In this document: piece after piece, positions 57,384-64,000 of the stretch | Layout of the letters: every line of letters begins with the position of its first letter | Numbering within the stretch: position 1 is the stretch's first letter | DNA from: Devosia sp. SL43 | GTDB lineage: Bacteria; Pseudomonadota; Alphaproteobacteria; Rhizobiales; Devosiaceae | Direction: 5' to 3' | DNA: 64,000 nucleotides | Assembly (NCBI RefSeq): GCF_021729885.1 | Contig: NZ_CP063401.1 | Coordinates: forward strand, 62,001 to 126,000 | Notes under the pieces: model-generated | Seen by the model: the letters and a program-made list of their open reading frames with translations, nothing else | Told to the model about the DNA's origin: nothing | Databases searched by the model: none | Position numbers and translations under genes: made by a program

Positions 57384-58367
57384 TTAAGCCGCGCTCAACG
57401 TCTGCTGCTTCTGCTGGGATTCCACCCAGTAGATGACGATCGAGGCGGCCAGGATGAGGGCGGCACCGGGCCAGAACAGGTTTCCCGGAACCTGGCTGAG
57501 GATGACCCAGCCGAGCAATCCGCTCAGCGGCACTTTGAGATCGCCGAAGGGCTGCAGATAGGTCGCATCGGCCGCCTTGTAGGCGATGGCGAGCAGGTAC
57601 TGTGCGGCAGCCGTCAGGGCGCCGAGCAGGACCAGCAGCCCGAGAGCGGTGCCGCCCGGCAGGGCGAAGACGTTGTCGGTCAGGCCCGCCGGCAGCAGGC
57701 CGGGAGTCAGCCCACCGAGCGCCCAGACGGCCAGCAGGATCAGCAGGTGGTTCGGAGTCACCAGGACAAGCAAGGAGATGGTCAGCGTTTCAGGGCTCTC
57801 GCCCTGCTTGCTGAGATACTTGGTCAACACGTCGGTCGTGGCCCACAGCGCTGCGGCCAGGATCGGGATGAGGGCCGCCGCGTTCAGGGTTTCCGCCCCG
57901 CCCACGCCCGACACGATGATGGCGCCGACAAAGCCGACCAGCGCGGCGCCGATACGAACCGCAGAGGCACGTTCGCCCAGGAACAGGGTGGAGCCCAGGA
58001 TGATGAAGAGCGGGCCGGTGGCCAGCAGGGTCACCATCTGCCAGATCGGCACGCCCGTGGCGAAGCCATAGACGAAGACATGCACGCCCAGCGCCGAGAC
58101 GAAGGCACGGATTTCGTGCGCCAGCGGATGGGTGGTCCGCAGGTTGCCGAGGCCGATACGCATGATCAGCGGCAGGGCCAGGATCGAGGCGATGACATAT
58201 TGCCAGAAGGCCATGCCGGTCGAACTCATGCCGTAGCCACCATATTCCACCGGCGTCGGCAGCGCCGATTGCAGCAGATTACTTCCGGCAAAGGCGAGGC
58301 TTGCCGCGATCATGAAGATGGCGCCCGTTGCGGCACCGTTGCGTGGGGTAGAGGAAACCTGGTTCAT
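57384..58367 (-). CDS. ribN: EamA-family riboflavin transporter (RibN-like)
   Basis: 327 residues with about ten membrane helices in two EamA halves (GAIFMIAASLAFAGSNLLQ; LIPILAAALWATTDVLTKYL). An EamA protein alone would be a generic exporter, but an FMN riboswitch lies directly upstream on the same strand. This matches RibN, the riboflavin importer of rhizobia and relatives. AAGGAC precedes the ATG, beside a hairpin. Function is inferred from the riboswitch and family. Confidence 0.85.
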   Translation of the reverse strand: MNQVSSTPRNGAATGAIFMIAASLAFAGSNLLQSALPTPVEYGGYGMSSTGMAFWQYVIASILALPLIMRIGLGNLRTTHPLAHEIRAFVSALGVHVFVYGFATGVPIWQMVTLLATGPLFIILGSTLFLGERASAVRIGAALVGFVGAIIVSGVGGAETLNAAALIPILAAALWATTDVLTKYLSKQGESPETLTISLLVLVTPNHLLILLAVWALGGLTPGLLPAGLTDNVFALPGGTALGLLVLLGALTAAAQYLLAIAYKAADATYLQPFGDLKVPLSGLLGWVILSQVPGNLFWPGAALILAASIVIYWVESQQKQQTLSAA

Positions 58368-58377
58368 AGTAAGTCCT

Positions 58378-58430
58378 TTCCGTAACCAGTTTCCTCAGGG
58401 TTACGGAAGTCACGTGTCCCGCGAGCGCCC
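58378..58430 (-). promoter_or_regulatory. expression platform of the FMN riboswitch
   Basis: Two elements lie between aptamer and gene. CCCGCGAGCGCC at 58418-58429 (plus strand) is perfectly complementary to 58547-58558 in the aptamer, so it can open the aptamer. A hairpin with TTCCGTAACC/GGTTACGGAA arms (58378-58408) abuts the AAGGAC ribosome site and could hide it. Confidence 0.6.
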
Positions 58431-58470
58431 GCAAACGTGTGCAGGCGCCGGCAAAGCCAGCGCTGGTCCC

Positions 58471-58613
58471 GTTCTCTTTCATCCGGACTATACCGTCGGC
58501 CCCGGAATCACACCGGATCTGCTGACCCCAAGGACCGAAGTCCGAAGGCGCTCGCGGGCTTGAGCATCGCTGCCTTTACCGCCGGTGGGGAATCGCACCC
58601 CGCCCTGAGAACT
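58471..58613 (-). ncRNA. FMN riboswitch (RFN element)
   Basis: On the minus strand the full RFN pattern is read in order: TTCTCAGGGCGGGGTG, ATTCCCCACCGGCGGTAA, AGCCCGCGAG, a variable stem, CAGATCCGGTGTGATTCCGG, GCCGACGGTATAGTCCGGAT and GAAAGAGAA. Binding of FMN should switch off the transporter gene 104 bases downstream. Confidence 0.95.
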
Positions 58614-58785
58614 ATGCAGAACTATCGTCCCGCGACGATGAACATAAGGGAGGGCGTGTGAGCGGGCAAGTAAGCACAATGGTGTAACTGTGCGTCGTTT
58701 GCGAACGGTGGAGAAACGCTGTTCGATTTCTGGCTGCGGGCGAGCAGAATTGCCGCCTCGCCCTGAGGCTTGCGGATACACGGAT

Positions 58786-58843
58786 GATAGGCGGCCTTTG
58801 GACCAAGAACTGTCGACATAGAACGGACCAAGGGCCGCCTATC
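58786..58843. repeat. 16-bp inverted repeat upstream of the riboswitch region
   Basis: GATAGGCGGCCTTTGG and CCAAGGGCCGCCTATC (one mismatch) flank a 26-base loop. The loop holds TTGGACCAAGAACTG and a related GAACGGACCAA. It lies in the ~570-bp gap 58614-59182, which holds no credible gene. It may be a terminator-like or repeat element. Confidence 0.6.
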
Positions 58844-59046
58844 ACGATCCGCTTTTCTGCAGGGTATGGTTCAGGCGGTACCAGTATTGCAGGCCCGGCT
58901 GCCGTATTTCCCCCCACTGGACGAGCGCCCCCATCCCACGGCCTCCCCGCCCGACCCTGCGTCGGGGCCGCGTGTTGGCGGGGATGGATGGAGTATGGGG
59001 CAGGGTGCACGTGGCGGGGATAAAATGGACAAGTTGGCAGGTTCGC

Positions 59047-59163
59047 GTGTGCTGCCCCACCCCCTCCTACCTCCCCCAACAAGGGGGAGGTTTCTCTCCA
59101 CTCGTTTGGCAACATCTCGTCACAATCACGAGGCGGAACCTCCCCGAGGTTGGGAGGGGTGGG
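59047..59163. repeat. intergenic paired inverted repeat (CCCCACCCC family)
   Basis: CCTCCCCCAACAAGGGGGAGG is a hairpin. Outer CCCCACCCCCTCC faces GGGAGGGGTGGG at the far end, and AACCTCCCCGAGGTT is a second hairpin. It lies 20 bases downstream of the fusion gene stop and could end that operon. Confidence 0.6.
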
Positions 59164-59182
59164 CCGCTTGCGCCAGCTACAA

Positions 59183-61186
59183 CTAGCCGTTGTCGAGCCA
59201 GGCAACCTGCTCCGGCGTGAGCTTGAAGCCGAAGGTCTTGAGGCTGTCGTCGAGCTCGCCGAGCGTGCGTGGCCCGATCAGCGGGATGGACGGGAACTTC
59301 TGTTCCAGCACGAAAGCCAGCGCGATGTGGATCGGGTTTTGGCCGAGCTTCTGCGCCAGTTCGATCGCGCGGTCGCGCCGGGCGAAGTTCTTGTCGTTGT
59401 ACCAGCAGCGGATCAGCTCTTCGTTGTCGAGCTTGTCGCGGCCGGCACGGTCGGTGAAGAAGCCACGGCCCTGGCTCGACCAGGAGAAGTTGGTGACCTG
59501 CTTGTCGATGAGCCACTTCTTCCACTCGTCGGTGGAGGAGGTGACGCAGCCATCCCAGATCGGCACCAGCATTTCCGACAGAGCGAAGTTGTTGGACAAA
59601 GCCTGCGGCTTGGTCTTGCCTGATCGTTCGGCATAGGCCACGGCCTCATCGAAGCGCTCCTTGGTCCAGTTCGAACCGCCGAACGGCCCGCGAATGCGGC
59701 CCTTCTTCACCTCGGCATCCATGGCATCGACGAACTCGCCAACCGGCACCTCGGTATTGTCGCGGTGCATGAAGTAGACGTCGACATAGTCGGTTTGCAG
59801 GCGATCCAGCGACTGGGTCAGCTGCTTGCCGATGACATCGGGATAGACCAGCGGGCTATGCGCGCCCTTGCCGATCAGCACAGCGCCTTCGCGGGTGCCC
59901 CGGCTCTTGTGCCATTCACCGAACAGCTTTTCTGTGTAACCACCCGAATAAATGAAGGCGGTGTCAAAGATATTGCCGCCACGCTCCCAGAAGGCGTCCA
60001 GCAGGATCGCGCCCGAGGAGAATGTGCGGAAATCTTCAAAGCCGAGGGCAACGGCCGAGGCCTGCTTGCCGAGGCCCGGGATCGAGCGCTTGGGAATGAC
60101 GCCGGTATTGGGGCCGAGCTTGCGGTTGTCGAGCGTGTTGACGCGGGCGTTGGACTTCTCGACCGAGAATTCGATGCCGGCATCCTTGCGCCAGGCGTCG
60201 AGCACGCGCAGGTTGCCCAGCGTATCAGCCCAGCTCATGCCGGGTGCCGAGAACTCCTCGCGCTTCTCGATGATGGCCAGCGACGCGGCTTCCGCCTCGA
60301 ACGAATAGACATGAGCCGATTCGTTGACGCTGATCGTCTCGGTCGTGCCGCCCTTGATGACGTCGATCTTGCCCAGGCCTTGGTCGCGATTGCCGCCGGC
60401 AAACCAGAAGTCCGGCACTTCGATGCGGCCTTCGGAGCCGTGGATGCGCAGCACGTTGTCGAGGTTAGCCATCACCGCGCAGGACACCTGCGCGACGATG
60501 CCGTTACCAAAGGTCAGCGTGGCCGCGGCCCAGTCGTCGGTGCCTTCGGCGTTGAGCTGGGCGGTGCCCGAAACCTTGATGGGGTCGGCGAAGCCCTTGC
60601 CCGCTACGGCGCCGGCGATCAGGCGGGCCATCGAGACCGGGTAGCAACCCACGTCCATGATGCCGCCGCCCGCCAACTGCGAGGCGAACAGGCGATGCTG
60701 TGCCTGGAACTTGCCCATGTTGAAGCCGAAGCTGGACTGGATCATCCGCACTTCGCCAATGGTGCCGGACTTGACCAGCTCGATGATCTTTGCCGTCTGC
60801 GGATGCAGGCGGTACATGAAGGCCTCGCCGGCAAACGTGCCGGCCTTGCGGTGCGCGTGGAACACGGCATCCGCTTCAAAGGCCGACAGCGCCAGCGGCT
60901 TTTCGACCAGCACATGCTTGCCGGCCTCGGCCGCCTTGATGGCCCATTCGGCGTGGCCGGTATGCGGCACGGCGATATAGACCGCATCGACATTCGGGTC
61001 GGCCAGCAGGGCCTCATAGCCCTTGACGACACGGATGCCCGGGAAATCGGTGGCCAGGTTCGGCTTGCTCGGATCGCGTGTCGCGATGGCTTCAAGCACG
61101 CCATGCTGGGAACCGGCAACGCCGTCCCGGAAGGCCTTGGCGATGCTGCCTGGCCCGATAATGCCCCAGCGGATTTTGGAAGTCAT
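59183..61186 (-). CDS. Gfo/Idh/MocA oxidoreductase fused to aldo/keto reductase
   Basis: 667 residues from ATG 61186 with GAAGGA upstream. Residues 1-~335: Gfo/Idh/MocA enzyme (IRWGIIGPGSIAKAFRDGVA, VLVEKPLALSAFEA, GGGIMDVGCYPVSMARL). Residues ~350-667: aldo/keto reductase with the Asp-Tyr-Lys-His tetrad (NIFDTAFIYSGGY, AVLIGKGAHSP, DVYFMHRDN) and the late IPLIGPRTLGELDDSLK. Both halves keep their cofactor motifs. It follows the ABC genes on the same strand, so it probably acts on the imported sugar; the substrate is unknown. Confidence 0.88.
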   Translation of the reverse strand: MTSKIRWGIIGPGSIAKAFRDGVAGSQHGVLEAIATRDPSKPNLATDFPGIRVVKGYEALLADPNVDAVYIAVPHTGHAEWAIKAAEAGKHVLVEKPLALSAFEADAVFHAHRKAGTFAGEAFMYRLHPQTAKIIELVKSGTIGEVRMIQSSFGFNMGKFQAQHRLFASQLAGGGIMDVGCYPVSMARLIAGAVAGKGFADPIKVSGTAQLNAEGTDDWAAATLTFGNGIVAQVSCAVMANLDNVLRIHGSEGRIEVPDFWFAGGNRDQGLGKIDVIKGGTTETISVNESAHVYSFEAEAASLAIIEKREEFSAPGMSWADTLGNLRVLDAWRKDAGIEFSVEKSNARVNTLDNRKLGPNTGVIPKRSIPGLGKQASAVALGFEDFRTFSSGAILLDAFWERGGNIFDTAFIYSGGYTEKLFGEWHKSRGTREGAVLIGKGAHSPLVYPDVIGKQLTQSLDRLQTDYVDVYFMHRDNTEVPVGEFVDAMDAEVKKGRIRGPFGGSNWTKERFDEAVAYAERSGKTKPQALSNNFALSEMLVPIWDGCVTSSTDEWKKWLIDKQVTNFSWSSQGRGFFTDRAGRDKLDNEELIRCWYNDKNFARRDRAIELAQKLGQNPIHIALAFVLEQKFPSIPLIGPRTLGELDDSLKTFGFKLTPEQVAWLDNG

Positions 61187-61225
61187 GAAAGTGGTCCTTC
61201 TTGAAAAAATCGTGTTTCCACCCGG

Positions 61226-61291
61226 GTCATTCCCGCGAAGCGGGAACCTCTTTTGCCGGGTAACGGAGGTTCCCGCATTCACGGGAATGAC
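61226..61291. repeat. paired inverted repeat (GTCATTCCCGC family)
   Basis: GTCATTCCCGCGAAGCGGGA and TCCCGCATTCACGGGAATGAC face each other, with inner GAACCTC/GAGGTTC. It lies between the ATPase gene and the fusion gene. Confidence 0.75.
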
Positions 61292-61312
61292 TCCGTAGGT
61301 TGTTGAGGCAGC

Positions 61313-62392
61313 TCAACGTAGGCGCTGGCCCTTGCTGTCGAAGAGATAGGCTTGCTTGGGGCTGATCGAAACGGTGATGTTTTCCTTGCCGATCTCGTGA
61401 CGCAACTCTTCGCGCTCGACAACCAGCGACTCGCCACCGCCATTGGCATAAAGGTAGCTGGTGGACCCCAGATGTTCGGCCACGTCGATGCTGAGCGCGA
61501 TGTCGGTGCCGCCGGTACCCGCCTCGCCAAAGTGCTCGGCGCGGACGCCCAGTGTCACGCGATCGCCAACTGCGCCACCGGCAACGGGCAGGGTTATCCG
61601 GGCCTTGCCATGGTTGGTCAGTTCGATTGTGACCCCGCCAGCCGTCGTCTCCACGACGGTCGCCTGGAGGAAGTTCATTTGCGGCGAGCCGATGAAGCCG
61701 GCGACAAACTGGTTCGCCGGATCATCGTAGAGATCGAGCGGACGGCCTACCTGTTCGATGATGCCATCGCGCATGACCACGATGGTGTCGGCCAGGGTCA
61801 TGGCTTCGACCTGGTCATGCGTCACGTAGATGATGGTGGTCTGCAGCTCCTTGTGCAGGCGCGCAATTTCGATGCGCATATGCACGCGCAGTTCGGCGTC
61901 AAGGTTCGACAGCGGTTCGTCGAACAGGAACACCTGCGGGTTGCGCACGATGGCCCGACCGATGGCAACGCGCTGGCGTTGGCCGCCCGACAACTGCTTG
62001 GGATAACGATCGAGCAGGGGCCCGAGCGCCAGGATACCGGCGGCCACATCGACCTGCTTGGCGATCTGGTCCTTGGCAACGCCGGCAAAGCGCAGGGCAA
62101 AGCCCATATTCTCGCGCACCGTCATATGCGGATAGAGCGCATAGGTCTGGAACACCATGGCGATGCCGCGCTTGGACGGATCGACATCGTTCATGCGCTG
62201 ACCGCCGATCTCGAGGTCGCCGCCGGTAATCTGCTCGAGGCCCGCGATCATGCGCAGCAGGGTCGACTTGCCGCAGCCCGAGGGGCCGACGAAAACCACG
62301 AACTCCTTCGCCTTGATGGCGAGGTCTACGCCCTTGATCACTTCGACATTGCCGTAGGACTTGCGCACGGCTGTAAGCTTGAGGTCGCTCAT
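61313..62392 (-). CDS. sugar ABC transporter ATP-binding protein (UgpC/MsmK-like)
   Basis: 359 residues. Walker A GPSGCGKST, Q-loop MVFQTYALYPHMTV, signature LSGGQRQRVAIGRAI, Walker B VFLFDEPLSNLDAEL and the H-loop THDQ. The C-terminal ~120 residues form the TOBE-type regulatory domain of carbohydrate-uptake CUT1 ATPases. It serves the two permeases upstream. Some such ATPases are shared by several importers. Confidence 0.92.
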   Translation of the reverse strand: MSDLKLTAVRKSYGNVEVIKGVDLAIKAKEFVVFVGPSGCGKSTLLRMIAGLEQITGGDLEIGGQRMNDVDPSKRGIAMVFQTYALYPHMTVRENMGFALRFAGVAKDQIAKQVDVAAGILALGPLLDRYPKQLSGGQRQRVAIGRAIVRNPQVFLFDEPLSNLDAELRVHMRIEIARLHKELQTTIIYVTHDQVEAMTLADTIVVMRDGIIEQVGRPLDLYDDPANQFVAGFIGSPQMNFLQATVVETTAGGVTIELTNHGKARITLPVAGGAVGDRVTLGVRAEHFGEAGTGGTDIALSIDVAEHLGSTSYLYANGGGESLVVEREELRHEIGKENITVSISPKQAYLFDSKGQRLR

Positions 62393-62404
62393 GCTGAATG
62401 CACC

Positions 62405-63223
62405 TTATTTGACCGCGCCCAGCATGCCTTCAACGAAGCGGCGCTGGAGCAAGAAGAAAATGACGAGTGTGGGGAAGGTGGCGCAGATCGCCCCGAACAT
62501 GATGACACCCCAGTCCGGCGTGTAGCCAGAGGTGAGCGTTGCCACCACGAGAGTGAGGGTTTTCATCTCGTTGGTCTGCAGCACGATCAACGGCCAGAGG
62601 TAATTGTTCCACTGTGCCATGAACACGATGATGGTCGCGGCCGCATAGGTGGACCGCATCACCGGAATGTAGACGAAGAGGAAAATCTGCCATTCCTTGA
62701 GCCCGTCGATGCGGGCGGCATCGCGCAGCTCGCTGGGAAACGCCTTGGTGGCCTGGCGGAAGTAGAAGATGATGAAGATCGAGGCGATGCTGGGCAACAG
62801 CACGGCCTGGTAGGTGTTGATGATCTTGAATTGTGCCATCAGCACGAAGAGCGGGATCATCAGCGCCGCGAACGGGATGGACAGCATCAGCAGCAGGCCG
62901 CCGAAGACCTTTTCGCGGAAGCGGGAGCGGAACATCTCGAAGCCGTAGCCGGCCATCGATGTCACCAGCAGCGTCAGCGCCGTGCCGAGCCCGGCCAACA
63001 GGAACGAGTTGAACAGCACGCGCACCATGTCGAACGAGTTGAAGAACTTGACGATATTGTCCCACAGGGCAACGCCCGGCGACCCCTTGCCGCGGATGAT
63101 ATCGGCGGAGGTATTGGAGGCGCCGACGATCATCCAGAAGAAGGGAAAGATCGAGACGAAGGCTGCCAGGGAAAGCAGCAGGTAGGTGGCCGCGCGGCCG
63201 AGAAGGGCGATTGGATTGGTCAT
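62405..63223 (-). CDS. carbohydrate ABC transporter permease (MalG-type)
   Basis: 272 residues with six hydrophobic helices. The EAA-loop reads ELRDAARIDGLKEWQIFLFV, with the usual conserved Gly. The N-terminus has PFFWMIVGASNTSADI, typical of the second CUT1 permease. Its start overlaps the end of the MalF-type gene by four bases, and the ATPase begins 12 bases after it. Confidence 0.92.
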   Translation of the reverse strand: MTNPIALLGRAATYLLLSLAAFVSIFPFFWMIVGASNTSADIIRGKGSPGVALWDNIVKFFNSFDMVRVLFNSFLLAGLGTALTLLVTSMAGYGFEMFRSRFREKVFGGLLLMLSIPFAALMIPLFVLMAQFKIINTYQAVLLPSIASIFIIFYFRQATKAFPSELRDAARIDGLKEWQIFLFVYIPVMRSTYAAATIIVFMAQWNNYLWPLIVLQTNEMKTLTLVVATLTSGYTPDWGVIMFGAICATFPTLVIFFLLQRRFVEGMLGAVK

Positions 63224-64000
63224 GCGCGACGATCCCTGGCCACCATGAACTGAATGAGGCTGAGCAGTCCCACGAGGACCACGATGACGTAGCTGACGGT
63301 GGCCGCATAGCCGAAGCTTGGCATGAACCTGAAGCTCAGATTGTAGATGTAGAGCGACAGGGTCATCGTAGAATCCGATGGGCCACCCATAGTGAGGAGG
63401 TTGACCTCATCGAAGAGCTGCAGCGTGCCGATTGTCGAGGTGACTGAGGTGAACAGGATGACCGGCTTCAGCAGCGGCACCGTGATGTACCAGAAGCGCG
63501 CCCAACCCGGGACGCCGTCGATCCTGGCCGCTTCATACATGGAGCGGTCAATGTTCTGCATCGCCGCCAGGTAGAAGATCATGTTGTAGCCGGTCCAGCG
63601 CCAGGTGATGGCCGCGATGACCACGAAGCGGGCCCAGAACGGATCGGAGAGCCAGTTGATGGGATTCTCGATCACATGCAGGAACAGCAGCGACTGGTTG
63701 GCGATGCCCTCCAGCCCGAAGATCGATTTGAAGATGACTGAATAGGCGACCAGCGAGGTCACGCAAGGCAGGAAAATCGCTGTCCGGAAGAAGCCGCGAC
63801 CCCACAGTTTGCTGTCATTGAGCGCATTGGCGAAAAACAGCGCCAGCACCAGCATGATCGGGACCTGGATCGCCAGGAACAGGAAGTTGTTGGTGAGTGC
63901 GCGGATGAACACCGGATCCTGCGTCAGACGCATGATGTTGGTGAGTCCGCCGAAGCTGAAATTCATGCCGCGACCGACCTGGAAGCTCATCCAGAGCGAC
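63220..64000 (-). CDS. carbohydrate ABC transporter permease (MalF-type), 5' partial
   Basis: The frame runs through the right edge (codons for SLW precede the ATG at 63990), so the start lies outside. At least five helices are visible. The EAA-loop is MYEAARIDGVPGWARFWYIT, followed by PLLKPVILFT, as in the first CUT1 permease. The substrate-binding-protein gene, absent here, is expected beyond 64000. Confidence 0.88.
   Translation of the reverse strand, partial: SLWMSFQVGRGMNFSFGGLTNIMRLTQDPVFIRALTNNFLFLAIQVPIMLVLALFFANALNDSKLWGRGFFRTAIFLPCVTSLVAYSVIFKSIFGLEGIANQSLLFLHVIENPINWLSDPFWARFVVIAAITWRWTGYNMIFYLAAMQNIDRSMYEAARIDGVPGWARFWYITVPLLKPVILFTSVTSTIGTLQLFDEVNLLTMGGPSDSTMTLSLYIYNLSFRFMPSFGYAATVSYVIVVLVGLLSLIQFMVARDRRA

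Noticed and set aside
59765..61204. 479-codon plus-strand frame opposite the Gfo/Idh-AKR fusion
   Set aside because: Antisense shadow of a gene with complete motifs.
61352..63253. 633-codon plus-strand frame across the ABC ATPase and permease genes
   Set aside because: Antisense to two well-supported genes; its product is His/Arg/Gly-rich without motifs, as expected of a shadow frame in GC-rich DNA.

Overview
The window is a 64 kb, GC-rich stretch of an alphaproteobacterial chromosome. Gene content and order (smpB after dapA, rpoZ-rsh-pyrE-acpS-lepB-rnc-era-recO, glyA-nrdR-ribD-nusB, DUF177-plsX-fabH-ihfA-merR, an LdtR/LdtP pair, a BA14K protein, a rhizobial-type inositol locus) point to Hyphomicrobiales, and a Devosia-like genus is my best guess. 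No rRNA, tRNA, CRISPR array, transposase or integrase gene was recognised.

Layout. 1-8 kb: the 3' end of an OmpA-family gene, a 38-codon membrane ORF, a helix-hairpin-helix protein, a hydrolase-fold protein lacking catalytic residues, a lytic transglycosylase, dapA, smpB and an NYN-domain protein. 8-19 kb: the conserved information-processing block rpoZ, rsh, pyrE, acpS, lepB, rnc, era, recO and parC, mostly with 4-base stop/start overlaps. 19-29 kb: envelope and housekeeping genes, including a minus-strand run hemB-cdd-RDD-bpt in which cdd is frameshifted, and the MarR/L,D-transpeptidase pair ldtR-ldtP. 29-39 kb: glyA-nrdR-ribD-nusB (without ribE/ribH), bamE, plsX-fabH-ihfA-merR.

39-57 kb is the accessory heart of the window: a complete-looking inositol locus. 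It holds an iolI-like isomerase, a three-gene sugar ABC importer, an inositol dehydrogenase, iolB-iolE-iolD-iolC (iolC fused to a DUF2090 aldolase-like domain), an RpiR-type iolR and an iolY-like oxidoreductase. Beside it stand a membrane desaturase-fold oxygenase, a Rieske ferredoxin and a ferredoxin reductase that match the rhizopine demethylase set MocD-MocE-MocF in type. I infer import and degradation of inositols plus oxidative O-demethylation of a methylated inositol or inosamine. The two main iol operons start from nearly identical promoters: a GGAA-N6-TTCC palindrome, TTGAC(A/G), 17 bases, TTTCAT, and a second degenerate palindrome centred 30 bp from the first. This supports joint control by IolR.

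57-64 kb: an EamA-type transporter behind a clear FMN riboswitch (probable riboflavin importer RibN), with a 12-base segment downstream of the aptamer that is perfectly complementary to it. A Gfo/Idh-aldo/keto reductase fusion and part of a second sugar ABC importer follow. At least nine intergenic regions carry paired inverted repeats belonging to a few related families.
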